This document shows, piece after piece, positions 34,374 to 43,474 of a stretch of DNA of 64,000 nt. The DNA is from Marthasterias glacialis (taxonomy: Eukaryota; Echinodermata; Asteroidea; Forcipulatida; Asteriidae). The notes beneath the pieces were generated by a model. That model had not been told where the DNA came from. It made no database searches and saw nothing but the letters and a program-made list of their open reading frames with translations. Position numbers and translations under genes: made by a program. The stretch lies in NCBI GenBank assembly GCA_911728455.2, contig CAJVRT020000082.1, positions 434,001-498,000 on the forward strand, in the 5' to 3' direction. Position 1 is the first letter of the stretch, and each line of letters begins with the position of its first letter.

Positions 34374-36190
34374 GAGGTGATCAGCGTGTGGAATGGTGAC
34401 GCATATTTCGATTCTGAGCGTTCGATCACTCCAAGTTCAAGCATTGAAATGATTTCTCGCTTGACAATTTCTTGAGTCGCAAATGGAACTGGGTATGCCT
34501 TGGAATAAATCGCATCTTCTGTGGTGAGCTTCACACTGTGCTGCATGAGTTGAGTGTGACCTGGAATATCAGTAAGAACATCAGAGTATTCTTTAAGGAT
34601 TGTATTGACTTGCTGTTTCTCTTTTTCTGTTAGCCTTTCACATACTTTTATGTCTGTGTATTTTTCGGTCTGATCAATGGGAAACAACTTGACCTCTATC
34701 AGTCCTCCATCGTTTTCATCATCAATGACACTAGACGTAATGTGCTTAAGGCTCGCTGCAGCATGTACGATTTCTGGGTCATTTCGAACTGTGGTATCTG
34801 ACCGTGCTATGTATTTCTTTAACAAGTTCACGTGGAACGTTCGCTGCTTATCTTTTATATCTAGACAGTAGTCGTGCTGTGCTACTTTTCTAACAACGGT
34901 AAATGGCCCTTTCCAGTGCATTAGCAACTTGTTATTATCAGTGGGTAGGAGGAACAGAGCTTGATCGCCAACTTGAAACGTTCTATCTTTCGTTCTGGTG
35001 TCATAGTATTTTTTGTAGCGTGTGCTAGCCTTCACAAGTTTTTCGCGCGCTAGTTTACACGTTGTTTCAAGGCGTTCTTGAAGGTCGACAACATATTGGT
35101 ACATTGTTTTGACCTTTTCTGGTGCTTTTCCAGTCCATAATTCCTTTAGAATGGTTAATGGACCCCGGACTGTATGACCATAAATCAGCTGGAATGGTGA
35201 GTATCCTAAACTTTCTTGTGGTGACTCACGATATGCAAAGAGTAGTGTGGGGATGTACCGATCCCAGTCACGGGGACGTTCAGTGCACATTCTCCGTAGC
35301 ATGCGTTTCAACGTGCCATTGAACTTCTCTACTAAGCCATTACAAATCGGGTGATACGGTGTCGTGTGCAACTGTTTTACCGACATGAGCCTGCCTACTT
35401 CTTGCATCAATTCCGCTGTAAATCGGCTACCCATATCCGAGAGAATTTCGTGAGGTATACCCATACGAGAGAATATTCCAAACATTGCTTCAGCTACGCG
35501 TTCGGTCGCTATTCGCGGGAGAGCTACTGCCTCGGGGTACCTGGTAGCATAATCGACTAGAGTCAAAATATACCTATTACCGCGATCCGTCACGGGTTGG
35601 ATTGGTCCAACGAGATCAACTGCTACGCGTCTAAACGGCGTATCGATGAGGGGCATTTGACCTAGTGGAACCTTACGTATGCTACCTTTTGCTACAGTTC
35701 GCTGACAGATATCACACGAGATGCAGTACCTATGAATGTCACCTTGGCAACCGGGCCAATAAAAATTTGCAAGTATACGGTCGGTAGTCTTTTTGATCCC
35801 GAGATGACTGGACATGCTTGAGTTGTGAGCGAGTTTAAGCACTTTGGGTCTCAAATTCTGTGGCAAAACTAACTGGTTGAAAACTCTGCCGTGTTCTAAT
35901 GAAGGAGACTGAAATTCACGGAACAGAAGTTCATCAGAGATTATGAAATTCGTTTTGTTTCCCTTTCCTGTGCATCGCGTCTTACTATTTTCGGCGAACT
36001 TCCATAGTTTGCTCAGAGTTGGATCATCGTGTTGTGCTTTCTGAATATCTGCACGCGTTTCTGTGAAAGTTTCCGCTTGGGGAACTTTGAGTGGACTAAG
36101 GTTTTTTGCATTCTTTACCTTCCGAGCTCTAGTTTCAACTGCGGCTGCTTGAAATGCATGGCTATCATTACCATCAGTTTTAGATGCCAT
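34334..36190 (-). CDS. gypsy integrase joined to the N-terminus of reverse transcriptase
   Basis: 618 codons. Zinc-binding HHCC: H122, H129, C159, C162. The catalytic core has D192 (VAVDLVGP), D252 (LSDMGS) and E288 (LVEKFNG), giving exact DD35E spacing. A GPF-type module follows (HWKGPFTV) and then FHVNLLKKY. No chromodomain is seen. From about residue 535 the ORF enters the RT leader (YSDVLTDIPGHT, then LGVIERSESKYASP). Just after that a deletion of roughly 35 codons plus frameshift ends the frame. Integrase itself looks intact. The start at 36190 is only the first Met after the in-frame TGA. Confidence 0.92.
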   Translation of the reverse strand: MASKTDGNDSHAFQAAAVETRARKVKNAKNLSPLKVPQAETFTETRADIQKAQHDDPTLSKLWKFAENSKTRCTGKGNKTNFIISDELLFREFQSPSLEHGRVFNQLVLPQNLRPKVLKLAHNSSMSSHLGIKKTTDRILANFYWPGCQGDIHRYCISCDICQRTVAKGSIRKVPLGQMPLIDTPFRRVAVDLVGPIQPVTDRGNRYILTLVDYATRYPEAVALPRIATERVAEAMFGIFSRMGIPHEILSDMGSRFTAELMQEVGRLMSVKQLHTTPYHPICNGLVEKFNGTLKRMLRRMCTERPRDWDRYIPTLLFAYRESPQESLGYSPFQLIYGHTVRGPLTILKELWTGKAPEKVKTMYQYVVDLQERLETTCKLAREKLVKASTRYKKYYDTRTKDRTFQVGDQALFLLPTDNNKLLMHWKGPFTVVRKVAQHDYCLDIKDKQRTFHVNLLKKYIARSDTTVRNDPEIVHAAASLKHITSSVIDDENDGGLIEVKLFPIDQTEKYTDIKVCERLTEKEKQQVNTILKEYSDVLTDIPGHTQLMQHSVKLTTEDAIYSKAYPVPFATQEIVKREIISMLELGVIERSESKYASPFHTLITSWLKLRLQNSSPN

Positions 36191-36226
36191 TTGGGGTGCC
36201 CAATTTGGATCAGGATCTTTTGGTTC

Positions 36227-36556
36227 TCACGCAACGCTGATATTTCCTATTACTATATCATAGAGAGTGTTTGTCATGCATAATGCATCTACTGTGCCTA
36301 CAAAGTACGGTGAGTCTATTGATACGCGCGCTACGGGAACACTACGCACCGTGCGATCGAGAAGTAAACATTTCTGCTTAGTCTCAAGGAACTGGTGATC
36401 TTCGGCTAACTCAAGTCTAACAACTATAGTACTACATCTGCTATCCCTAAGTACCTTGATGACGCGCTTGTTACCTAAGAGACCCTCTTTGACCGGCATA
36501 TAGTTACCTATTGTGCACGCAGTGCTAATCATTGGGATTGAGTGGCCGCATGACAA
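36227..36556 (-). pseudogene. gypsy aspartic protease region
   Basis: 109 codons from the first Met; the frame extends a little upstream. The retropepsin-like active site reads VLRDSRCST, where family members normally have D-[ST]-G, so Gly is replaced by Arg. The region ends GNISVA followed by TGA, then continues in the same frame as EPKDPDPNW into the integrase ORF. The stop fits a single C-to-T change. The protein would process Gag-Pol; this copy is probably inactive. Confidence 0.7.
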
Positions 36557-36670
36557 TTCTACATTTTTGCTGACTTTTCCTGCGCAGTCGCAGAGCCGTG
36601 ACTTTTGGTGAATGCACGCTGCAACTTCTTGGATTTGATCTTTGGAAACTCTTTTTGCAGTTTAGTTTGT

Positions 36671-37325
36671 TTAAACCTCCACGCAGGATGCCTGTGGTCT
36701 TCTGTAGCTGTAACTTGCTCGATTCTGACCCCAAAGCTTTCTTCTACAATTTCTTGCAATGTGACCTCTACCGCCGCATACATAGCAGTTTCGTGTATCT
36801 TGCGTGCGCATCTTGTCAAATTCACTTCTTTGTGCCACTAAACCTGCATTTATCTGAACTCTCGGTTTTTCACGCGACTTGTCACTAGCAAATTGCCTTA
36901 TGGGCCTTTCGGATTCTAGTCTACGGTGTGCCTCTACGTATCGGTCTGCTATCGTAGTCATTTCATGTGCTGAACCCGGTTTGCGTTCATTAAGGTACAT
37001 TGCCAAGTCTTTGTTGCAGGTTGCAATTATTTGTTCGCGCAAAAGCAGATCCAATAGGCCGTCAAAAGTCTTTGTAGCTTCACCTAGTTCAACCCATCGA
37101 TTTAAATAACTAGTCAGCCTAGCAGCGAACTGTGAGAACGTTTCCCCCTGTTTCACGCTGAGAGTTGCGGAATTTCACTTGGAAACCTTCTTCCGTTAAC
37201 TCGTATCTGTGCAAAAATGCAGACTTGAGGCCTTGGTAATCACTGGCTTTTTCCACTGGCAATCGTGAATAGACTTCTAATGCTCTGCCTGTTAACAAAG
37301 TACTCAAAGCTAGTGCCCATTCGGA
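36671..37325 (-). pseudogene. gypsy gag (nucleocapsid part), truncated and frameshifted
   Basis: The capsid-like part (LTGRALEVYSRLP, LKSAFLHRYELT) runs to about 37160, where a one-base shift moves the frame to KQGETFSQFAARLTSYL. A CCHC zinc knuckle follows (C-YV-C-GGRG-H-IARN-C), which binds element RNA. The start is missing: similarity begins at about 37325 with EWALALSTLL and there is no upstream gag sequence. After the zinc knuckle the frame ends at 36671, and the link to protease needs further shifts. Confidence 0.8.
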
Positions 37326-38861
37326 CGAATATTATGTAGCCAACCGTCTGTTATTTTGTTTGCAATGTTGGCCTAAATCACTGTAAAAAAAGGATGAACA
37401 ATGTTGGAAAAGTGAGCATTAATACTTAGCCTTGCAGAATTTCAAATAGGCAAAGGAATCACACAGTTTTGGAAAGCAATTTCTTTGGAGGATTTCAGCT
37501 TCAAAACTTTGAAATTTTTGTGTTGAAAAGTGTGTGGTGATGTGGTCGTCTGGCCTAACGTTCCGTCGTGCGCTGTACACACTGTGCACATTTATACGGT
37601 ACTTTTACAATTTTCAAGACTTGCTGGAACTGTCCTTACTTGCTTTATTCAGCCACTTGAAGGTCTTTGGTACAAACTCTGCAATATGTTTCAAAAAATT
37701 TCGAGCGAAAAAAGCCTCGATCGAATTAACTAAATGCATTAATCATCGTGTACCGTACCACCCTTTCCTATGGAGGATTACGTGTGTGTTTACATTTTTA
37801 ACCAAACAGGGGTCACGTGACGTAGATCGTGCAATCGGTCTATTGAAAAATTATGTAATAAATGACAAATGGCTGGATACCAAACAGAAGGCAAACCGGC
37901 CTGGACAGACCAACAGGACCAACATGTGAGATGATGGACTACTGTGTTCATACACATGAATATTCATGAACACCTCGTTCATGACTGCCTCAAAGGACTA
38001 CCATGTCCCTACAATACACACAATGGGCAACAGTTCCCAAACACAAACTGCACAAAATACCACATGAACATGTGGGGACCAATGACCCCGGATACAGGTC
38101 AAAACCTGACCCACAAATAAACATATTGCATTCCTCGTAAGGAAGTGTCGGTGGGGCTGCCTCAGCAAACACAATCATCACAGAAGTACGGGGATTAACA
38201 ATTAATTTGAAAAGGATGTCGGATTCAGATTTTTGGGTTGGACAATCTATATGAAGATGGTTTTTTGATCTCAATTACTTTTATATGACATAATTACAAT
38301 CAACCTTCAGTATTCACTAATGACAAAAGAAGAGTTTGGGTAGCGTATGTATAATGTCAAAGAAACATAAATGGGCTACAAAACTTTAGTGTGTCGGACG
38401 GTACCGGAGAGCATGGGTATTCAATGGTCAAATGTGGCACTGCACCATTGAATGTAACATTAGGTTTTCACCAGAGATTCGCACTACACAGCATGATACA
38501 ACTCTCAAGCACAGCGATGCTTGAATCCTGCAACTGTACCATAAGTATCAAGTACAATCAATCGAATCAAAGACGGACCCTGTATTTCAAGGATATATCA
38601 GGCTATCGAGATAACTCGCCATCTACATCTGAAGATGGGACTTATATAGGAAATCTAGTCTAGAATGAATAAAACATTTGGCAAGTTCAGGGTCTTGACC
38701 AATTAGAAACTGCCATGCTGGAAGAAACAGAGCAAGAGCTAGTTCACAGCAAGTTCATAACCCAAATAAGGAGTGGAGGATTGCAAGGGTAAAGTGATTG
38801 ACGTGGTAGAGTGAGGGCGGCGCTTGCCTTTGGTTGTGTACAAACAAACCGCACTGTGTAC
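37326..38861. other. No recognised gene
   Basis: Open stretches at 37534-37929 (plus, 131 codons) and 38391-38663 (plus, 90 codons) show no family motif and are not repeated elsewhere in the window. No LTR adjoining the gypsy gag could be identified here. Confidence 0.4.
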
Positions 38862-39041
38862 AAGTATATTGCATGGCAGAATTGAACACAGCATCTCTCG
38901 TGTACAAATATTTTACGCACATTGCATGGAGGTTCATGTACATTAACTTATCACACATCTCTATTGCATACAGGCGATTACTATGGCATTGGATTCGTGT
39001 ACACAGATTTATGCACATCGCTATGGCACGAACGCATTTGC
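38862..39041. repeat. Dispersed repeat, copy at 63455-63633
   Basis: About 175 bp nearly identical to 63455-63633 in the same orientation. It is itself built of loosely repeated words (CTATTGCAT, CGCTATGGCA, GTACACA). Opposed short ORFs in both copies derive from this repetition. Confidence 0.9.
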
Positions 39042-39314
39042 TATTGCATGGGGTTTTGTACACAGGCAAGAGTAGGTGTGGCTCATAGATCGCGCGCAAG
39101 TCTCTGTTGCATAATGCAAATACAACGCTGAAAATGCATGTGTGTGACTGTGTATTTTCATAACGGACTCCGTGCGTGGATAATGTGGGGCTAAGGGAAA
39201 GGGCACAGACAGCTTTGATTAAGTCTTTCATAATACATGTATGACTTTGTGATCAAGTCTACCATTAATGAAGAAGCTACTGGTATAAAGAACTCATCAA
39301 CATCAACATTTCTG

Positions 39315-39410
39315 ACTTATTTTCTCTTAGAATTCACAGATTAACATTTTCACAAGAACATGCACATCCGATAAGAATGGCAATAAATACAAGAGCATTA
39401 CGATGATTTT
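39315..39410 (+). pseudogene. Remnant of a TRIM 5' end upstream of TRIM copy 1
   Basis: TTTCTCTTAGAATTCACAG, a leader, then ATG at 39377 reading MAINTRALR and a stop. This parallels the real gene's acceptor-like TTATAATTCACAG and MASNTRALSEI at 39782. Similarity fades after about 95 bp. The same remnant exists ahead of copy 2, so it predates the segmental duplication. Confidence 0.75.
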
Positions 39411-39781
39411 AGAATCAACAATTTGCATCTGAAGATTGCTGGAAGTTGAGGCATGAAAACATGTTATTGCTACCGGAGCATCTGAATAAATATCATCAGT
39501 CTCACTACATCCAGTTAAAACACTGACCCAATGGTCATGTTGGTTCCTTTGGTCACTTTTTATAACCCCAATGAATAAAACCCCACAGTAAATAATATAC
39601 CCAGCAGACACAGACCTTACCCCCAAAAAACATGTAAAACTACCTTGAGGGTTTCATGTTTATCAAGTCAACAGCTTTGAAATGTCACTGGATTGGACAG
39701 CACCATCATTTATCAACCATTTCTAAGTCATTTTATCTTATAATTCACAGGTCAACAATTTGGCAAGTACTTCCAATCAGA

Positions 39782-41461
39782 ATGGCATCAAATACAAGAG
39801 CATTATCTGAGATTATGCTGGATCATCTCGAATGCCCAATTTGCAGTGAACGCTTCAAGCAACCCAAACTACTGGAGTGTTCTCATTCATTTTGTCTTGA
39901 ATGCCTTCAACAACTCATACAGAAAAGTCCAAGTACTACAAAACTTTCATGTCCAATATGTCGACAAGAAACTATGTTAAAAGAAAATGGCATTGACGGT
40001 CTGAAAACAAACTTTACAGTCCTTTCATTGATAGAAGCTATTGAAACACAGGAAACCCGACTGAAACAGCAGCAAGGAAAACAACTGATTGGTAAAGAGT
40101 GTGTTTCTAAATGTAGTAAGCATAAGGACAAGGATCTTAACATTTTTTGTAACAAATGCAATAAAGTAATATGCACAACCTGCATTGTTAGAGATCATCA
40201 GTCCCATTCTCTAATGGAAATTAATGAGGCTTCAGACAAATGCAAACAGCATGCCACAGAACTTGTAGCAAAATTAGTGCAGAGTATCAAAACCTTCAAC
40301 AATGCTATTCAAGAAGTAGACATGTACCGCAATACATTAGACTCTATGTTTGCTGCCACTAAAGAGAAAATCACCAAGAAGGCTGATGAGGAGATTGCCA
40401 AGGAGGTTGCCAGGATCAGAGAGGAGCAGCACAAACTGATGCAAGATGCAGAACAGATTTATAAAGACAGAGTCAAGACAATGGAAACTGTACGAGCTAC
40501 AAACAGCAAAGAGATTAACAAAGCAGAGCACAAGCAGGATGAGCTGAATCAACTCATAGATCAAGGGATCAAGATTGTACATCACATAGAACAACTCTTA
40601 CAAGACCTCAAAGAATACACAGAGATGAAGCCAACAAAAGTGCCTGATGGGTTGACTTATATGGACTTTAAAGAAGGCCAGAAATCACTAGGGAAACTGG
40701 TGCTGAAAGATGAATGGACAATGAAAGCAGAAATAAAGATGGGTATCTATCCCAAGGATGTTACTGCATACTCCAATAGTAAGATTGTTGTGACAAGTAG
40801 GGACACAGTAAGCTTGATTACAATATCAGCAGAGAGTAATCCTCAATCCACTGTCATCCCACAAGCACTTCCAATCAAAGGTCTTACTAGACCATGCAGA
40901 GTGACTGTGAACAAGAATGATGAGCTCATTGTTCTAGATAAAAAAGCAGTCAAGATCTTCAGCAGGAATTATCAGCTCCTCCATCAGTTCAATCTAGGCA
41001 GTAAACCATCATGTATTGCAGTGGATGACAACAATCTGATAGCAGTGGGTCATGATAACAAGGCAGAGATCTCTGTACACAAACCAGATGGATCCCTCAT
41101 CAGAACACTGCCTACTCCAGGGATTGGTGAAGACTTGACTACTTTCAAACAGAGACTCATCTACACCGACTGCAATCACGGGAAGTTAGTATCAATAGAC
41201 TACAATGGTGATATGGTATTCTCAGTAGATATCAGTCAGTCTGGGAGGTCTGGTGGTGTGTGCTGTGACAAGGATGGAAGCATCTATGTTGCTGTATGTA
41301 AAGGACTATTTCCATCATCAGATGAGATCCATCATTACAGTTCTGATGGCAAGTACATTGGATGTATCATCAAGGAAAGTGTTTGTCCACGTGGTATGAC
41401 ACTCACACCAGCTGGTGATCTAGTTTTGGCTGCATACAAATCAGTTCAAATCTATCACTAA
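39782..41461 (+). CDS. TRIM protein: RING, B-box 2, coiled coil, beta-propeller (TRIM2/3/56-like)
   Basis: 559 codons in one exon. RING C3HC4: C18, C21, C33, H35, C38, C41, C57, C60, the E2-binding module of a ubiquitin ligase. B-box 2: C111, H114, C123, C126, C131, C134, H139, H142. A long coiled coil spans roughly 150-310 and would form antiparallel dimers. The C-terminal ~240 residues have repeating blocks (KPSCIAVDDNNLIAVG, KDGSIYVAV, DGKYIGCI, GMTLTPAGDLVLA) typical of an NHL-like propeller for substrate binding. The start at 39782 is preferred over an upstream in-frame ATG at 39656 because the paralogue starts at the same MASNTRALSEI. An AG at 39749-39750 just upstream suggests a 5' non-coding exon. 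Function in innate immunity or RNA regulation is possible for the family but not shown. Confidence 0.93.
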   Translation: MASNTRALSEIMLDHLECPICSERFKQPKLLECSHSFCLECLQQLIQKSPSTTKLSCPICRQETMLKENGIDGLKTNFTVLSLIEAIETQETRLKQQQGKQLIGKECVSKCSKHKDKDLNIFCNKCNKVICTTCIVRDHQSHSLMEINEASDKCKQHATELVAKLVQSIKTFNNAIQEVDMYRNTLDSMFAATKEKITKKADEEIAKEVARIREEQHKLMQDAEQIYKDRVKTMETVRATNSKEINKAEHKQDELNQLIDQGIKIVHHIEQLLQDLKEYTEMKPTKVPDGLTYMDFKEGQKSLGKLVLKDEWTMKAEIKMGIYPKDVTAYSNSKIVVTSRDTVSLITISAESNPQSTVIPQALPIKGLTRPCRVTVNKNDELIVLDKKAVKIFSRNYQLLHQFNLGSKPSCIAVDDNNLIAVGHDNKAEISVHKPDGSLIRTLPTPGIGEDLTTFKQRLIYTDCNHGKLVSIDYNGDMVFSVDISQSGRSGGVCCDKDGSIYVAVCKGLFPSSDEIHHYSSDGKYIGCIIKESVCPRGMTLTPAGDLVLAAYKSVQIYH

Positions 41462-42156
41462 GAGGAAAAAGACAGCGATGAACATTATGCTAGACCACAA
41501 GAAGGTTCAACCTGAGCTAAACTTTGGGGTAACATGAAACTAATTTAGCTTCCTGAGAAACTGTTATCTTACAAAATATGATTTCAATCATATCAGCTTT
41601 GAAACTATAAAAGTGACAAAATATTATGGTAAAAATCTTACATTTAACCATAAGTTTGGTATTTCAGCAATTTTTCCACAGCAACCCGACAGGACCAATT
41701 TGTTATTAACAATATTGTTGTCAATATCAAAACATGACTAAAAAAAGTAAAGACAACAATCATTCTCATAAAATGCACTGCCACTCATGGCATAAAGTAG
41801 TCATTCCAAAAACTTGACTCAAAAGTCATATAGTTGGTACAGATTTTGACTTTTTGAATGTAAACATGGAATTTGTTATTTTTGATCATCGGGCGTACAT
41901 GTACATCAATCATGAAAAGAACAAAAGTTTATCAATTAGATTAGTTATAGTAGTTTTACACTCAGTGACTGAGGCAAAAAGCATGTCTCACCAGAACTAA
42001 TAATTGTTTAAGTAATCAACTGATACTAATGAATGTTTAAATAACACAATTCAGTTGACAAAGTGGTTTGTAATACATGTATTTGCTATAAAAATGTCCT
42101 TTTAGTGACAAGGCAAGGGCCTTTATTGCACGGATGCGATACTATAAGGTTTTAAA
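41462..42156. other. TRIM copy 1 3' flank, no gene
   Basis: The first ~130 bp and 41990-42120 align with the 3' flank of TRIM copy 2; the part between is absent there. No close AATAAA follows the stop; the nearest clear one is at about 42223. Confidence 0.5.
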
Positions 42157-42485
42157 GGGCCGATTAAGACCAAGTCACCACTCTTTTATTCCAATTCATA
42201 AATGCCCTTTTATTGTTCAGAAATAAAATGTGGAAAAAATCAACAAACATCGCTTGCTTTGCTTTGCAATGATTTCTTCCTGTATGTTACAGTTAGGAGC
42301 CCACTATGCACTATGGGTCTATTTCACACCTCTTCATTATTTATATGTTTTTTAGTGTTCAAATATCAAAGCAGGAAACCAGACTAAATTAACCGGTCTT
42401 AAACAGCTCCATCTGTGTCTTTATCAGCTGTTTAATACCAGGTAAACATGGTCATGTGACCACCTTTCAACCAACAGGAATGCCT
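42157..42485. repeat. Dispersed repeat, inverted copy at 56545-56905
   Basis: Matches in reverse orientation at both ends: CACTCTTTTATTCC/CATAAATGCCC on one side and GTCATGTGACCACCTTT/CAACCAA on the other. It is about 330 bp and is missing from segmental copy 2, so it inserted after that duplication or was deleted there. Confidence 0.7.
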
Positions 42486-42707
42486 CAACTGTCTTGGGTA
42501 TGAATAATACACATAAAGAAAAACTTCATTCCAATGAGATTGTTATAAACACACAACAACACCAACTTGTGAAGATTACATCAAATTTGTTAGTCATGTT
42601 TATATTTTGTTTTAGTTTTTCAATGTACATATTCATTGTATATAATTATTTTTGATCACTGCAAAATCTGCAATGAAATTTAAGCGGTCTTCAAATGTTG
42701 TTGAATC

Positions 42708-42874
42708 CAGGCCTGGAATTACACAGAGGCCAAGGAGGTCATGGCATCTGTTGCCCTGGTCTTGGCCTTGGTGCCCTTTCAAAAGTTTCCCATAGACTTT
42801 AAGATTTTCCAATGGAAGTGCTCTTTGCACAATGAAAGTGGCCTTGCCCTCTCAAAGATGAAATTCCAGGCCTG
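42708..42874. mobile_element. MITE with CAGGCCTGGAATT inverted ends, copy 1
   Basis: 167 bp bounded by CAGGCCTGGAATT and its exact reverse complement. The partner at 52012-52147 has lost the first C (GAGGCCTGG) and about 30 internal bases. CAGG ends are common in hAT-type elements, but no convincing 8-bp target duplication is seen. Confidence 0.7.
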
Positions 42875-43302
42875 TCAATCTTGACTTTGACAGTATTTCA
42901 AATGGAAATATTTCCCTGGGGGATTGGTACTCAACATTTATTAGTAATTGAGTTTTCAGATTAACTCTAATCAGTTTACCTGAGGATTACCATTGTTGTA
43001 CTTTATCTCTCATACATGTAAGAAACAACATCAGGATAACCGGTTTGTCTGAAATTGAGAAGTGAATCTTGTCAAATTACTATTGTTACTTTTATTTAGT
43101 ATGTTCATCTCTATCTATCAGTATTGTTTCCCAGGAAAACTTGTATACAACCTTCACAAACACAGCAAAAATCTATGTTTGTAAAATACTTGAAAACTGT
43201 TTCGGTAAAAATATATGGCTCAAAATATAGCATCCTTAATACATCATTTGCTATTTTTGATTTTATTATTCAATTGTATTATAATATAATTCAATGAAAG
43301 TT

Positions 43303-43366
43303 TACTGAAGCAGGATTTGAACCTGCGACCACCGGCTTAACGCTCTACCAATTGAGCAATCCAGCC
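43303..43366 (-). ncRNA. tRNA-like sequence, shortened anticodon arm
   Basis: On minus: acceptor GGCTGGA, an A-box-like GCTCAATTGGTAGAGC forming a D arm, and a T arm GCAGG-TTCAAAT-CCTGC matching the B-box. It lacks about 8 bases where the anticodon stem should be, and the acceptor pairs imperfectly with TTCAGTA. It is probably a degenerate tRNA or a tRNA-derived SINE head. Confidence 0.6.
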
Positions 43367-43377
43367 CGATGTTGGTG

Positions 43378-43397
43378 GTCTCCTTATATAAGGAGAC
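43378..43397. promoter_or_regulatory. 20-bp perfect palindrome with TATA centre between the tRNA-like pair
   Basis: GTCTCCTTAT is followed by its exact complement ATAAGGAGAC. It lies midway between the two divergent tRNA-like sequences, a few bases before each 5' end. The central TTATATAA could act as a bidirectional TATA element, or the palindrome may simply be the dyad of an inverted duplication. Confidence 0.6.
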
Positions 43398-43401
43398 ATA
43401 G

Positions 43402-43474
43402 GGTTGGATGGCTCAGTTGCTAGAGCGTCGGTGTGTTAAGTTGCTGGTTGCAGGTTCAAATCCTGCTTCGATCA
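43402..43474 (+). tRNA. tRNA-Asn(GTT)-like gene or pseudogene
   Basis: 73 bases fold as a cloverleaf. Acceptor GGTTGGA pairs with TTCGATC allowing G-U; D arm GCTCAGTTGCTAGAGC; T arm GCAGG-TTCAAAT-CCTGC. The anticodon loop GTGTTAA puts GTT at 34-36, which would read Asn. The anticodon stem is weak (four of five pairs at best, with G-U), so it may be a pseudogene or SINE head. It lies head-to-head with the minus-strand tRNA-like sequence, 35 bp apart. Confidence 0.5.

Larger units (their letters stand above)
33448..37325 (-). mobile_element. Gmr1-like Ty3/gypsy retrotransposon, decayed (gag-PR-INT-RT-RH)
   Basis: Read on minus from 37325 down, the order is gag with zinc knuckle, aspartic protease, integrase, reverse transcriptase, RNase H. 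Ordinary gypsy elements have integrase last. Integrase before RT is the Gmr1 arrangement described from deuterostomes. PR and integrase share one frame, split only by a TGA, and integrase and the RT N-terminus are in one uninterrupted ORF, so the order is not due to rearrangement. Defects: truncated gag start, gag frameshifts, a stop after PR, two internal deletions in RT/RNase H and a mutated RT active site. No LTR was found; the 3' side is interrupted by the LINE. Confidence 0.9.

Noticed and set aside
37534..37929. 131-codon plus-strand ORF
   Set aside because: No recognisable family, no splice or promoter evidence; noted only as an open stretch.
39656..39781. Upstream in-frame start for TRIM copy 1
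   Set aside because: The extra 42 residues are not shared with copy 2 and lie upstream of an apparent splice acceptor at 39749-39750.
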